Positions 24,215-31,958 of a stretch of DNA of 64,000 nt are shown one piece after another. Below the pieces are notes generated by a model that saw nothing but the letters and a program-made list of their open reading frames with translations, did not search any database and was not told where the DNA came from. A program made the position numbers and the translations under genes. The DNA is from Castellaniella sp049651205. Lineage in GTDB: Bacteria; Pseudomonadota; Gammaproteobacteria; Burkholderiales; Burkholderiaceae_B. Every line of letters begins with the position of its first letter. Position 1 is the first letter of the stretch. Location: positions 248,001-312,000 of the forward strand of contig NZ_JBASBR010000007.1 in assembly GCF_049651205.1 (NCBI RefSeq). Direction: 5' to 3'.

Positions 24215-25240
24215 ATGTCCAGCAAGGAACGTTTCGCGGACAAGATGGAGTTCCCGCCCGAAATTGAACAACCCAACGTCTACCCACTATCCTGGGTACG
24301 CAAGACCACCAAGCTGCAAGAAATCTGGGAAGCCTCACTGCGCGAATACTGGAAGCCAGAAGAACTGCCCTGGGACACTTTCGACGTCGAAAGCTACACC
24401 TGGGAAGAACGCGAAGCCATTGCCTACTGGTGGACGTTGCTGTCAGTCTTCGATGCTTCTGCCCCCCCGGTTTTTGCCGCAGCCCTCATCAAAACCTACG
24501 AAGACCACGAAGAAGACCCCGTTCGCAAGTGCTTTTTCTCCGTCACAAGCGACGAACAGAACCACGAGATCATGTGTGGCCTGTCAATCACCAAACTTCT
24601 GGATCACTCCGATCCGCTCACCTACGAGCCCAAAACCGATCTGGGCCGCCGGCTGCAAAAAAATGCCAAATGGCTGTACTTCAACGGTGCACGCTACTGG
24701 AACGGCTTCAAGACCGCCGCCCCAAAATACGATTTGGCGGTGTTGTTCAGTTCGTTCCTAATGGGCGAAATCGCGGCAGCAACCATCTTCAAACAAATGC
24801 ACGAAAACACCCGTGAACCCGTTTTCAAGGAAGCCTTTAAAAACGTGGGCCGTGATGAAGGCCGCCATATGGCGATCTGTATGGCTGTGATGGAACGCGA
24901 CTATCCAGGCTTATCCGAAGAAAACCGCGCTATCGTTACCAAGCAGATTCGCGCTGGCTACCTATTCTTGTCTGCCGTACTGTTCGAACCGCCCGCAGAT
25001 TTTTGGGATCTACCGCCTGACTTCATCGAAAACCAGCGAGCAGGAGAAGAAGTAGCCCGCAACGCAGGCTTTGGCATTCCCACCTACGACGCCAAACGCG
25101 AGAACTGGCGCAACGCCATCATCAACCTGAAGGGCGTGCTGGATCACTACAACATCCCCTTCCCTGCAATTCCCGAAGTCGGCATCTCCGGCGAAGAAAT
25201 TTCGGACATTGCAATGGATGACATCATCCCGGTGTTCTAA
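24215..25240 (+). CDS. R2-like diiron oxygenase (putative CoA-thioester/aromatic monooxygenase)
   Basis: 341 residues starting at ATG with AAGGAG upstream. A ferritin-like four-helix diiron site can be read: D80, E114 and H117 (DEQNH), then E185, E215 and H218 (DEGRH), with spacings like ribonucleotide-reductase R2 and bacterial multicomponent monooxygenases. It is followed by its own ferredoxin-type reductase and then paaX, and divergent from paaN. The family is not PaaA/PaaC-like by motif, and BoxB is much longer (about 470 aa). Because the locus lacks paaABCDE, the natural guess is that it epoxidises or hydroxylates the CoA thioester made by PaaK. That role is inference; the oxygenase fold is well supported. 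Confidence 0.75.
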   Translation: MSSKERFADKMEFPPEIEQPNVYPLSWVRKTTKLQEIWEASLREYWKPEELPWDTFDVESYTWEEREAIAYWWTLLSVFDASAPPVFAAALIKTYEDHEEDPVRKCFFSVTSDEQNHEIMCGLSITKLLDHSDPLTYEPKTDLGRRLQKNAKWLYFNGARYWNGFKTAAPKYDLAVLFSSFLMGEIAAATIFKQMHENTREPVFKEAFKNVGRDEGRHMAICMAVMERDYPGLSEENRAIVTKQIRAGYLFLSAVLFEPPADFWDLPPDFIENQRAGEEVARNAGFGIPTYDAKRENWRNAIINLKGVLDHYNIPFPAIPEVGISGEEISDIAMDDIIPVF

Positions 25241-25267
25241 GCCGCTGATCTCTATTCCATACCCAGG

Positions 25268-25297
25268 CCCGGTCGCAGTGCGTCGCACTCGGCCGGG
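25268..25297 (+). other. strong intercistronic hairpin
   Basis: CCCGGTCG...AGTGC (25268-25281) pairs with GCACT...CGGCCGGG (25285-25297): 13 pairs with one bulged C, one G-T pair and a GTC loop. No T-run follows, so it is more likely an mRNA stability or differential-expression element than a terminator. It lies between the oxygenase and reductase genes. Confidence 0.6.
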
Positions 25298-25336
25298 TTC
25301 GCACTTCAAGTTTTACTTATCTCTACGGAAGCACTT

Positions 25337-26368
25337 ATGGCACGCATCGTCATCCAACCCTCCGGCAAGGTCGTCGACTGGAAAGAAAGTGACACCGCCC
25401 TCATGGCCCTCGAACGCGCAGGCTACGCCCTGCCCAATAACTGCCGGGCAGGCACCTGCAGCGAATGCAAGGTGAAAGTCTTGGAAGGCCAGTACGATCA
25501 AGGCATGGTTATGGATATGGCCCTCACTGCTGAAGAGCGCCGCCAGGGCTATGGCTTGATGTGCATGTGCAAACAGATTTCCGAGGAAATGATCATAGAA
25601 TGGGGCACTGCTGATGCCCGCCCCAAACTATTCCCTCCCCGGGAAAACGCCCTGTACGTGCTGGTCGATCGTCGAGAGGTCGCCAGCCGAACCCTGGAAA
25701 TCCATTTGCGTCCAGTCGGCAAGGCCATCCGCTACTGGCCCGGCCAATACGTCACGCTGGGCGACGACCGGAATGGCATTCCCAACCGGGCCTATTCCAT
25801 TGCCAACGCGCCACGCTCCGATGGCGAAATCATCTTGCAAGTGGCGCGAGCCGAAGGCGGCATCACCAGTACTTGGGTGCACGACACGTTAAGAATAGGC
25901 GATAGTGTCAAGCTCAATGGCGCCTATGGCACATTTATTGGCGACCCATCCGCCGAAACCCCGGTGTTATGCCTGGCTGCCGGTACCGGCTTAGCCCCGA
26001 TCATGGATCTCGCCGAGGCGGCACTGGCACGCGGATACCGTAAGCGGGTAGACTTGATATTTTCAGCGCGCACGGAATCCGACGTATATGGTCAAGGCCT
26101 GATGTCTTGGTGGCGCACCAAGCATCGTAATTTTGACTATAAAATCACACTGACTCGCGAGAAAAAAGAGGGTTTTTTGCACGGTCGCATCAATACGTTG
26201 CTCGCTGGCTTATATCCCGATCTCTCCAGCCACAGCATTTTCATTGCTGGTAGCCCAGAATTCGTCGACGACTGTCTGGCTGCGGTTCACGCCCTGGGTG
26301 CCCAGAACGAACTCATCCACAAGGAAGGTTTCTTCCCCATCCAGAATACGGCCATACAGGGCCGCTAA
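25337..26368 (+). CDS. ferredoxin-NAD(P)H reductase component of the diiron oxygenase
   Basis: 343 residues. An N-terminal plant-type [2Fe-2S] ferredoxin domain has C36, C41, C44 and C76 or C78 (CRAGTCSEC...CMCK). It is followed by an FNR-type FAD domain (NRAYSIANAP near 154) and an NAD-binding domain (CLAAGTGLAPIMDL). This order (ferredoxin first) is that of MmoC/DmpP/BenC-type reductases, unlike PaaE, where the ferredoxin is C-terminal. It would pass electrons from NAD(P)H to the diiron protein encoded 96 bases upstream. Confidence 0.88.
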   Translation: MARIVIQPSGKVVDWKESDTALMALERAGYALPNNCRAGTCSECKVKVLEGQYDQGMVMDMALTAEERRQGYGLMCMCKQISEEMIIEWGTADARPKLFPPRENALYVLVDRREVASRTLEIHLRPVGKAIRYWPGQYVTLGDDRNGIPNRAYSIANAPRSDGEIILQVARAEGGITSTWVHDTLRIGDSVKLNGAYGTFIGDPSAETPVLCLAAGTGLAPIMDLAEAALARGYRKRVDLIFSARTESDVYGQGLMSWWRTKHRNFDYKITLTREKKEGFLHGRINTLLAGLYPDLSSHSIFIAGSPEFVDDCLAAVHALGAQNELIHKEGFFPIQNTAIQGR

Positions 26369-26405
26369 CCTAAAACCAAAGGGCATTGACGCCCTGCTTA
26401 ATCCG

Positions 26406-27362
26406 TTGATACCCACCATCCAGCACCGCATCGATACCTTTCACCAACAGCAGCGCGTGCGCGCAGGCTCATTGATCATGTCGTTTTTTGGTGATGCGGT
26501 ACTGCCCCGTGGGGGACGCATCTGGCTGGGCAGCCTGATCCAATTACTGCAGCCCTTGGGGCTAAATGAGAGGCTGATCCGCACGTCGGTATATCGCCTA
26601 AGCAAAGAACAATGGTTGCACGCAGATAGCCATGGCCGCCGGGCAGACTACGTATTGACCGATTCTGGTCGCCGGCGCTTCGAAGAAGCTTCGCGACATA
26701 TTTATTCGTCCCATGCACCCATCTGGGATCGTCGCTGGCGCCTGATACTGCTTGTGGGCGAACTTGATACCCGTCAGCGCGAACACCTGCATCAGGCCCT
26801 AAAATGGCAGGGATTTGGCTCATTGGGCAACGAATGCTTTGTGCACCCATCTACCCAATTAGAGGCTGCCTGCGATACGTTGGTAGCCGACGGGTTGGGC
26901 GATTTAGTGGGCCACTTATTACCACTGCTAGCAGCAGACGCCCATATTGCTCTGACGGCATCGGATGCCGATTTGGTTTCCCACGCCTGGAACCTGGATC
27001 GCCTGGCTGAATCCTACACCGCCTTTGTGTCGGACTATCTACCGATTCTGGCCGAACTGCGGCGCGACCGCCATACCCTCCTGGAGCCAGAAGAATCCTT
27101 TTTGCTACGCATTCTGCTGATTCACGACTACCGCCGCCTGCTGCTACGTGACCCCGAACTCCCCGAGGTCTTATTGCCCACCGATTGGCCAGGGCAAACT
27201 GCCCGAATGGTCTGCCGGGAACTTTACCGTCGTTTGGCCGAGCCATCCGAGCGCCACCTGGATATTCATATGCGCCTGGCCGATGGCAGCATTCCTCAAA
27301 AACTAAACGATGGCACTCCCAGGTTCCCTTCAGACGACCCCCTGATGGCAATTTCGTTATAG
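26406..27362 (+). CDS. paaX: PaaX-family transcriptional repressor
   Basis: 318 residues if started at TTG 26406, close to the 316 of E. coli PaaX. RVRAGSLIMSFFGDAVLPRGGRIWLGSL, LNERLIRTSVYRLSKEQWLHAD, GRRADYVLTDSG and LLIHDYRRLLLRDPELP are the PaaX signature, with a winged helix-turn-helix at the front. PaaX represses phenylacetate genes and is released by phenylacetyl-CoA. No ATG or GTG occurs in frame before 26457; the homologous N-terminus (DALLNPLI) would need the ATT at 26385, and no ribosome site supports either. It follows the reductase by 37 bases and probably shares its transcript. Confidence 0.85.
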   Translation: MIPTIQHRIDTFHQQQRVRAGSLIMSFFGDAVLPRGGRIWLGSLIQLLQPLGLNERLIRTSVYRLSKEQWLHADSHGRRADYVLTDSGRRRFEEASRHIYSSHAPIWDRRWRLILLVGELDTRQREHLHQALKWQGFGSLGNECFVHPSTQLEAACDTLVADGLGDLVGHLLPLLAADAHIALTASDADLVSHAWNLDRLAESYTAFVSDYLPILAELRRDRHTLLEPEESFLLRILLIHDYRRLLLRDPELPEVLLPTDWPGQTARMVCRELYRRLAEPSERHLDIHMRLADGSIPQKLNDGTPRFPSDDPLMAISL

Positions 27363-27706
27363 GTATGTAGGGTCTTCTACCTGCGCCATTTTTACTTCGC
27401 CCAGCAATGAGCTCATTTATTCTGGCCGTTGGGTTACGGCACTAAAGGGGCAACCCACCTAACCCATGCCATCCGATTTGTATCAAGACGTAGGCATCCG
27501 GGCCTATTCGTCTTCTCCACACGCAGTACGGCTTGACCTGCCTTTCTGTGCAAAACAACGAGCCGCCAATTGTTACAACTTCCCAAGTTTGCAATGAAAC
27601 GGGGTATTAATAACCATGATGCCCGTGTTACCGTAATTGCAAGCCAACGAGATTCAAGCGTAAATCAATTTACCCGAATCAAAATCCATCAATACGGAGG
27701 TTCAGC
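27363..27706. other. 344-base intergenic region, no gene seen
   Basis: No frame with plausible coding character. TTGGGTT and AACCCA occur as a loose inverted repeat near 27430-27465 without a T-run. It presumably carries the end of the paaX transcript and the promoter of the small lipoprotein gene, but I cannot assign elements. Confidence 0.4.
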
Positions 27707-27922
27707 ATGAAAACATGGACACGAATTTCGAGTCATATTGCGATTGCTGGTTTGCTGCTTAGCCTGGGCGCTTGCAGCGGGATGTCCGAACAGGGAAAAA
27801 ACACCGCCATTGGTGCGGGGGTCGGGGCTGCCGGTGGCGCCATCCTGACCGGTGGCAGCACCATCGGCACGCTGGGCGGAGCTGCCATTGGCGGCGTAAT
27901 CGGGCACGAAGCCACTAAATAA
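27707..27922 (+). CDS. small glycine-zipper lipoprotein (OsmB-like)
   Basis: 71 residues. Signal peptide with lipobox LGAC (Cys near 23), then GKNTAIGAGVGAAGGAILTGGSTIGTLGGAAIGGVIGHEATK, a glycine-zipper stretch as in OsmB/YMGG-type outer-membrane lipoproteins, which are often stress-induced. ACGGAGG lies a few bases before the ATG. The DUF1328 gene follows 61 bases later, another small stress-type envelope protein. Confidence 0.8.
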   Translation: MKTWTRISSHIAIAGLLLSLGACSGMSEQGKNTAIGAGVGAAGGAILTGGSTIGTLGGAAIGGVIGHEATK

Positions 27923-27983
27923 ACAGCACGCTTAAAAAGCCATCATCTGAATCAAAATTTGTCTTAATTTTTGGGGAAGAGAT

Positions 27984-28145
27984 ATGCTGCATTACGCACT
28001 GGTTTTTTTAATTATTGCTCTGATAGCAGGCTTTTTGGGATTTTTTGGGATTGCCGGAATGGCAGCCAGTATCGCAAAAGTATTGTTTCTGATTTTTATC
28101 GTGCTATTTGTCGTCTCCCTGATTTTCGGCCGCGGCCGAACGTAG
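27984..28145 (+). CDS. DUF1328 small membrane protein (YtjA-like)
   Basis: 53 residues, MLHYALVFLIIALIAGFLGFFGIAGMAA...LFGRGRT, beginning at an ATG preceded by GGGGAAGAG. Two hydrophobic helices separated by GIAGMAASIAK match the DUF1328/YtjA family of tiny inner-membrane proteins of unknown function. It is followed by a strong terminator. Confidence 0.85.
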   Translation: MLHYALVFLIIALIAGFLGFFGIAGMAASIAKVLFLIFIVLFVVSLIFGRGRT

Positions 28146-28183
28146 ATTTATAGCTGACGTACTGCCTGCGAAAGCGGCACTTG

Positions 28184-28214
28184 ACGCCCCATGCATCTGC
28201 TGGGGCGTTTTTTT
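28184..28214 (+). terminator. Rho-independent terminator of the DUF1328 gene
   Basis: ACGCCCCA (28184-28191) pairs with TGGGGCGT (28201-28208), loop 9, followed by seven T. It lies before the convergent LysE gene. Confidence 0.9.
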
Positions 28215-28227
28215 ATGCACGATGAGT

Positions 28228-28854
28228 TTAATCAAGCATCAGCCAAAGACCGATTCCGGCGATCAGGGTGCCGGCTGCGCGATTGAGCAGCTTGACATTG
28301 GCTCGGCTGGATAACAGCTTGCGCGCTACCGAGCCACCCATGGCATACAGAATCAGGCTGCAGAGCTCGATACTGAGAATAATGCCCAGTAATAGCGTCA
28401 GTTGTGGCGCTATGGGCTGATTAAAATCAAGGAAAGGAGGCAGCAGTGCGATAAAAAAGGCCCAGCCTTTTGGATTGGCCACTGCAGTAATAAAACCCTG
28501 CATCACCAGTTGCAGCCGCCGCGGTGCTTGCTGCTGCTGGCCGCAAGTGACATCTGGAATAGCCAGGCTGCCTTTGGAGCGCCACATTTCGATGCCCAGC
28601 CAGATCAGGTAAGCCCCCCCACCCCACTTGAACGCAGTGAACAGCGGTGGATATTGCAGCAGAACAGTGGCTGCTCCCAATACAGACCCCAGGGCGACGA
28701 TCCCGACGCCCACCAGTTCTCCGAGCCACATCCAGCTGGTGCGCCGGACGCCAACCGTCATGCCCAGGCTGAGCGACAGCACCATGCACATGCCAGGTGT
28801 AAGGGAAACGAGCAGAAACGTCAGAAAAAACAGAGTAAATGTAGCGGTTGTCAT
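28228..28854 (-). CDS. LysE/RhtB-family amino-acid exporter
   Basis: 208 residues from the ATG at 28854; a start at 28899 would add 15 non-hydrophobic residues. Six hydrophobic segments, the N-terminal LTPGMCMVLSLSLGMTVGVR and the central GFITAVANPKGWAFFIALLP motif define the LysE/RhtB family of inner-membrane exporters for amino acids and homoserine-type metabolites. The substrate cannot be predicted. It is divergent from dapD. Confidence 0.85.
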   Translation of the reverse strand: MTTATFTLFFLTFLLVSLTPGMCMVLSLSLGMTVGVRRTSWMWLGELVGVGIVALGSVLGAATVLLQYPPLFTAFKWGGGAYLIWLGIEMWRSKGSLAIPDVTCGQQQQAPRRLQLVMQGFITAVANPKGWAFFIALLPPFLDFNQPIAPQLTLLLGIILSIELCSLILYAMGGSVARKLLSSRANVKLLNRAAGTLIAGIGLWLMLD

Positions 28855-29034
28855 GGTGATCACGGCAAAGGGCCCCCGGCAGCGCTTTCCCAAGGGCAAG
28901 ACAGGCGACTACATTACGCTTTTGGCAGACACCCGGCAAGCTGAACGAAAATTGAACAAATCCCACACAGGTTTGCCCGCACCCTGATAAAATTTTTGCC
29001 CACAATCGACGGCGATCGCCTGATCGTACCCACA

Positions 29035-29862
29035 ATGCCACACGCCGAACTTCAGCATCTAATCGAATCCGCCTGGGAGGATCGCACCTCCCTCAACCCA
29101 TCCAGTGCCGCCAGTACCTTACGCGAAGCCGTCGACCACATCCTGGCCGGGCTGGACAACGGTTCTTTACGGGTAGCCGAGAAAACGGCCGATGGCCACT
29201 GGCAGGTGCACCAGTGGCTGAAAATGGCGGTTCTGCTGTCTTTTCGGCTGACCGAAAACCGGATCATGGGGACACCACCGCAGCAACACTACGACAAGGT
29301 CCCCCTCAAGTTCCAGGATTACTCCCCGGCCGACTTCCAGCAAGGCGGCTTTCGGGTAGTACCAGGCGCCATTGTGCGCCGGGGGGCTTATGTCGCCTCT
29401 GATGTGGTGCTCATGCCTTCTTACGTCAACATCGGTGCCCGGGTGGGCGCAGGCTCGATGATCGATACCTGGGCCACCGTAGGATCCTGCGCACAGATCG
29501 GTGCCCATGTGCACCTGTCCGGCGGCGTGGGGATTGGCGGGGTGCTTGAGCCCCTGCAGGCAGGCCCCACCATCATTGAAGACAATTGCTTTATCGGCGC
29601 GCGATCCGAAATTGTGGAAGGTGTGATCATTGAAGAAAATTCCGTGCTGGCTATGGGTGTTTTTATCTCGCAAAGCACCAAAATTTACGATCGCACCACA
29701 GGGGACATTTATTATGGCCGTGTGCCCGCTGGCTCGGTGGTGGTGCCGGGCTCTTTACCCGCAGCAGACGGCAGCCATAGCCTTGCCTGCGCGGTCATCG
29801 TCAAGCGGGTAGACGCACGCACACGTGCCAAAACCAGCATCAACGACCTTCTGAGGACATAA
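29035..29862 (+). CDS. dapD: tetrahydrodipicolinate N-succinyltransferase
   Basis: 275 residues from the ATG at 29035, which fits the usual DapD start (a short helix, then ESAWEDRTSL); the frame opens earlier at 28996. The left-handed beta-helix hexapeptide repeats run from about residue 110 (PGAIVRRGAYV, MPSYVNIGARVG, SVLAMGVFISQSTKI), with SGGVGIGGVLEPLQ in the middle. It transfers succinyl from succinyl-CoA in the lysine/meso-DAP pathway. dapE follows 2 bases later. Confidence 0.95.
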   Translation: MPHAELQHLIESAWEDRTSLNPSSAASTLREAVDHILAGLDNGSLRVAEKTADGHWQVHQWLKMAVLLSFRLTENRIMGTPPQQHYDKVPLKFQDYSPADFQQGGFRVVPGAIVRRGAYVASDVVLMPSYVNIGARVGAGSMIDTWATVGSCAQIGAHVHLSGGVGIGGVLEPLQAGPTIIEDNCFIGARSEIVEGVIIEENSVLAMGVFISQSTKIYDRTTGDIYYGRVPAGSVVVPGSLPAADGSHSLACAVIVKRVDARTRAKTSINDLLRT

Positions 29863-29864
29863 GC

Positions 29865-31013
29865 GTGGCCGACCAGGACGTGCTGGATCTGGCGCGCGAG
29901 CTGATCGCCAGACCATCGGTGACCCCCGATGACGCAGGCTGCCAGCATCTGATTGCCTCGCGGCTGCAGCCACTGGGTTTTCACTGCGAATCCCTGCCCG
30001 GTGGTGCAGTCAGCAATCTGTGGGCTCGACGCGGCACAGAAGGCCCTGTGATGGTATTTGCCGGGCATACCGATGTTGTCCCTCCTGGGCCCCTGGACAC
30101 CTGGGCACAAGACCCGTTTACGGCTACTGAAACCGATGGCTGGTTGGTGGGCCGCGGCGCCGCCGACATGAAAAGCTCTTTGGCGGCCTTTGTGGTGGCC
30201 CTGGAAGAGTTTGTGGCTGCACACCCTTCGCACAGCGGCTCGGTCGCATGTCTGCTCACCTCAGACGAAGAAGGCCCTGCCACCCAAGGTACGGTACAGG
30301 TGGTACGTACACTGCAGGCCCTTGGCGAAACACTGGACTACTGCATTGTCGGTGAGCCCACCAGCAGCCAGGCACTGGGAGACACCATCAAGAACGGCCG
30401 GCGAGGGTCTTTATCCGCACGTATCCAGGTACATGGGATTCAGGGCCATGTGGCCTATCCCCATCTGGCACGCAACCCCGTACACCAGCTGGCGCCAGCC
30501 CTGACCGAGCTCTGCAACACAGTCTGGGATACCGGCAACGAGTATTTCCCGGCAACCTCGTTCCAGGTGTCAAACCTGCATGCAGGTACCGGCGCAAGCA
30601 ACGTCATCCCGGGGGTCGCCATACTGGATTGCAACTTCCGCTTCTCCACAGCCAGTACACCAGACACCCTCAAAAGCCGCACAATCGCCATCTTGCAGCA
30701 GCATCAGCTGGATTTCAGCATCGAATGGACACTGAATGGCGAGCCATTTCTTACCCCCCAAGGGCCACTCTGCGCTGCGCTACAATCGGCCATCGCGGCA
30801 GAAACCGGCACACAAGCACAGCTGTCGACCACCGGGGGAACCTCCGATGGCCGCTTCATTGCCGCCATCTGCCCACAAGTGATCGAATTTGGCCCGCTTA
30901 ACGCCACGATTCATCAGGCCGGCGAGCGCATTCCGCTAAACCAGCTGGCCCCTCTTAAAAACATTTATCGCAGAGTGCTCGAAACCCTGCTGCCCGACCC
31001 GCCTGCCACCTGA
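29865..31013 (+). CDS. dapE: succinyl-diaminopimelate desuccinylase
   Basis: 382 residues from a GTG 2 bases after dapD. M20 metallopeptidase features: FAGHTDVVPPG (zinc His/Asp), GRGAADMKSS, LTSDEEGPATQGT (catalytic Glu), GEPTSS and GGTSDGRFIA. It removes succinate from N-succinyl-LL-DAP, completing the succinylase branch started by DapD. Confidence 0.95.
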   Translation: MADQDVLDLARELIARPSVTPDDAGCQHLIASRLQPLGFHCESLPGGAVSNLWARRGTEGPVMVFAGHTDVVPPGPLDTWAQDPFTATETDGWLVGRGAADMKSSLAAFVVALEEFVAAHPSHSGSVACLLTSDEEGPATQGTVQVVRTLQALGETLDYCIVGEPTSSQALGDTIKNGRRGSLSARIQVHGIQGHVAYPHLARNPVHQLAPALTELCNTVWDTGNEYFPATSFQVSNLHAGTGASNVIPGVAILDCNFRFSTASTPDTLKSRTIAILQQHQLDFSIEWTLNGEPFLTPQGPLCAALQSAIAAETGTQAQLSTTGGTSDGRFIAAICPQVIEFGPLNATIHQAGERIPLNQLAPLKNIYRRVLETLLPDPPAT

Positions 31014-31061
31014 CAACTGCAGCCAGGCGGACGCCCTGCTCACTGAACGGAATTCGCCCTG

Positions 31062-31958
31062 ATGGCTGCTCCACATACTGAACTGATTACCCTGCGTGAC
31101 ATGCTGCGCTGGGCTGTAACCCGCTTTCGCGGTGCCAACCTGGTGTTTGGCCACGGAAGCGACAACGCCTGGGACGAAGCTGCCTATCTGTTGTTGCATA
31201 CCTTGCACTTGCCACTGGACACGCTCGAACCTTTTCTGGATGCCCGACTGCTGGAGCGCGAACGCTTGCGCTGCGTCGACCTGATCCACGAACGTGTCAC
31301 CAGCCGCAAACCTGCCGCCTACCTGACGGGCGAAGCCTGGTTGCAAGGCCAGCGCTTTTTGGTGGACGAGCGTGTGATTGTGCCGCGATCACCCATTGCC
31401 GAGTTGCTGACAGAGCAATTGCAGCCCTGGATCGCAGACCCCAGCGACGTCACCCGGGTGCTGGATCTATGCACGGGCTCAGGGTGCCTGGCAATTTTGG
31501 CTGCGATGGCGTTTGATGGGGCAACGGTGGATGCCGTGGATCTGTCGGCAGACGCACTGGCGGTGGCCCAAGCCAATATTGCCCTGCATGCGATGCAAGG
31601 CCGCGTCCAGGCACTGCGCAGCGACCTCTTCGCGCAGATCCCGGCTGATCGCCGCTATCAGCTTATTGTCTGCAACCCGCCGTATGTCAACAGCCAGTCG
31701 ATGACAGCACTGCCCCCCGAATACCGGCACGAGCCCGCGCTGGCATTGGCCGGCGGCGCCGACGGGATGGATCTGGTGCGACGCATCCTGACACAAGCAC
31801 CCAACTTTCTGGATGAAGACGGAGTACTGGTACTCGAGATCGGCCACGAGTACACACATTTTGAAGCGGCCTTTCCGCATCTCGACCCTGTCTGGTTAAG
31901 CACTGAAACCGCCAGTGATCAGATCCTGTTGTTGCGTCGCGCGCAGTTGCTCACATGA
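31062..31958 (+). CDS. prmB: 50S ribosomal protein L3 N5-glutamine methyltransferase
   Basis: 298 residues. The SAM-binding motif VLDLCTGSGCLAILAA and the catalytic NPPYV motif (CNPPYVNSQSM) place it with HemK/PrmB. The N-terminal helical region WAVTRFRGANLVFGHGSDNAWDEAAYLLLHTL and the length fit PrmB rather than PrmC. Its stop overlaps the ATG of the ABC-F gene (ATGA). Confidence 0.9.
   Translation: MAAPHTELITLRDMLRWAVTRFRGANLVFGHGSDNAWDEAAYLLLHTLHLPLDTLEPFLDARLLERERLRCVDLIHERVTSRKPAAYLTGEAWLQGQRFLVDERVIVPRSPIAELLTEQLQPWIADPSDVTRVLDLCTGSGCLAILAAMAFDGATVDAVDLSADALAVAQANIALHAMQGRVQALRSDLFAQIPADRRYQLIVCNPPYVNSQSMTALPPEYRHEPALALAGGADGMDLVRRILTQAPNFLDEDGVLVLEIGHEYTHFEAAFPHLDPVWLSTETASDQILLLRRAQLLT

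Noticed and set aside
24076..24276. 66-codon minus frame in the paa control region
   Set aside because: It lies over the oxygenase start and promoter, has no ribosome site and no coding character.
24215..25240. Naming the diiron protein BoxB or PaaA
   Set aside because: BoxB is about 130 residues longer, and PaaA comes with PaaBCDE; only the general R2-like diiron pattern can be supported.
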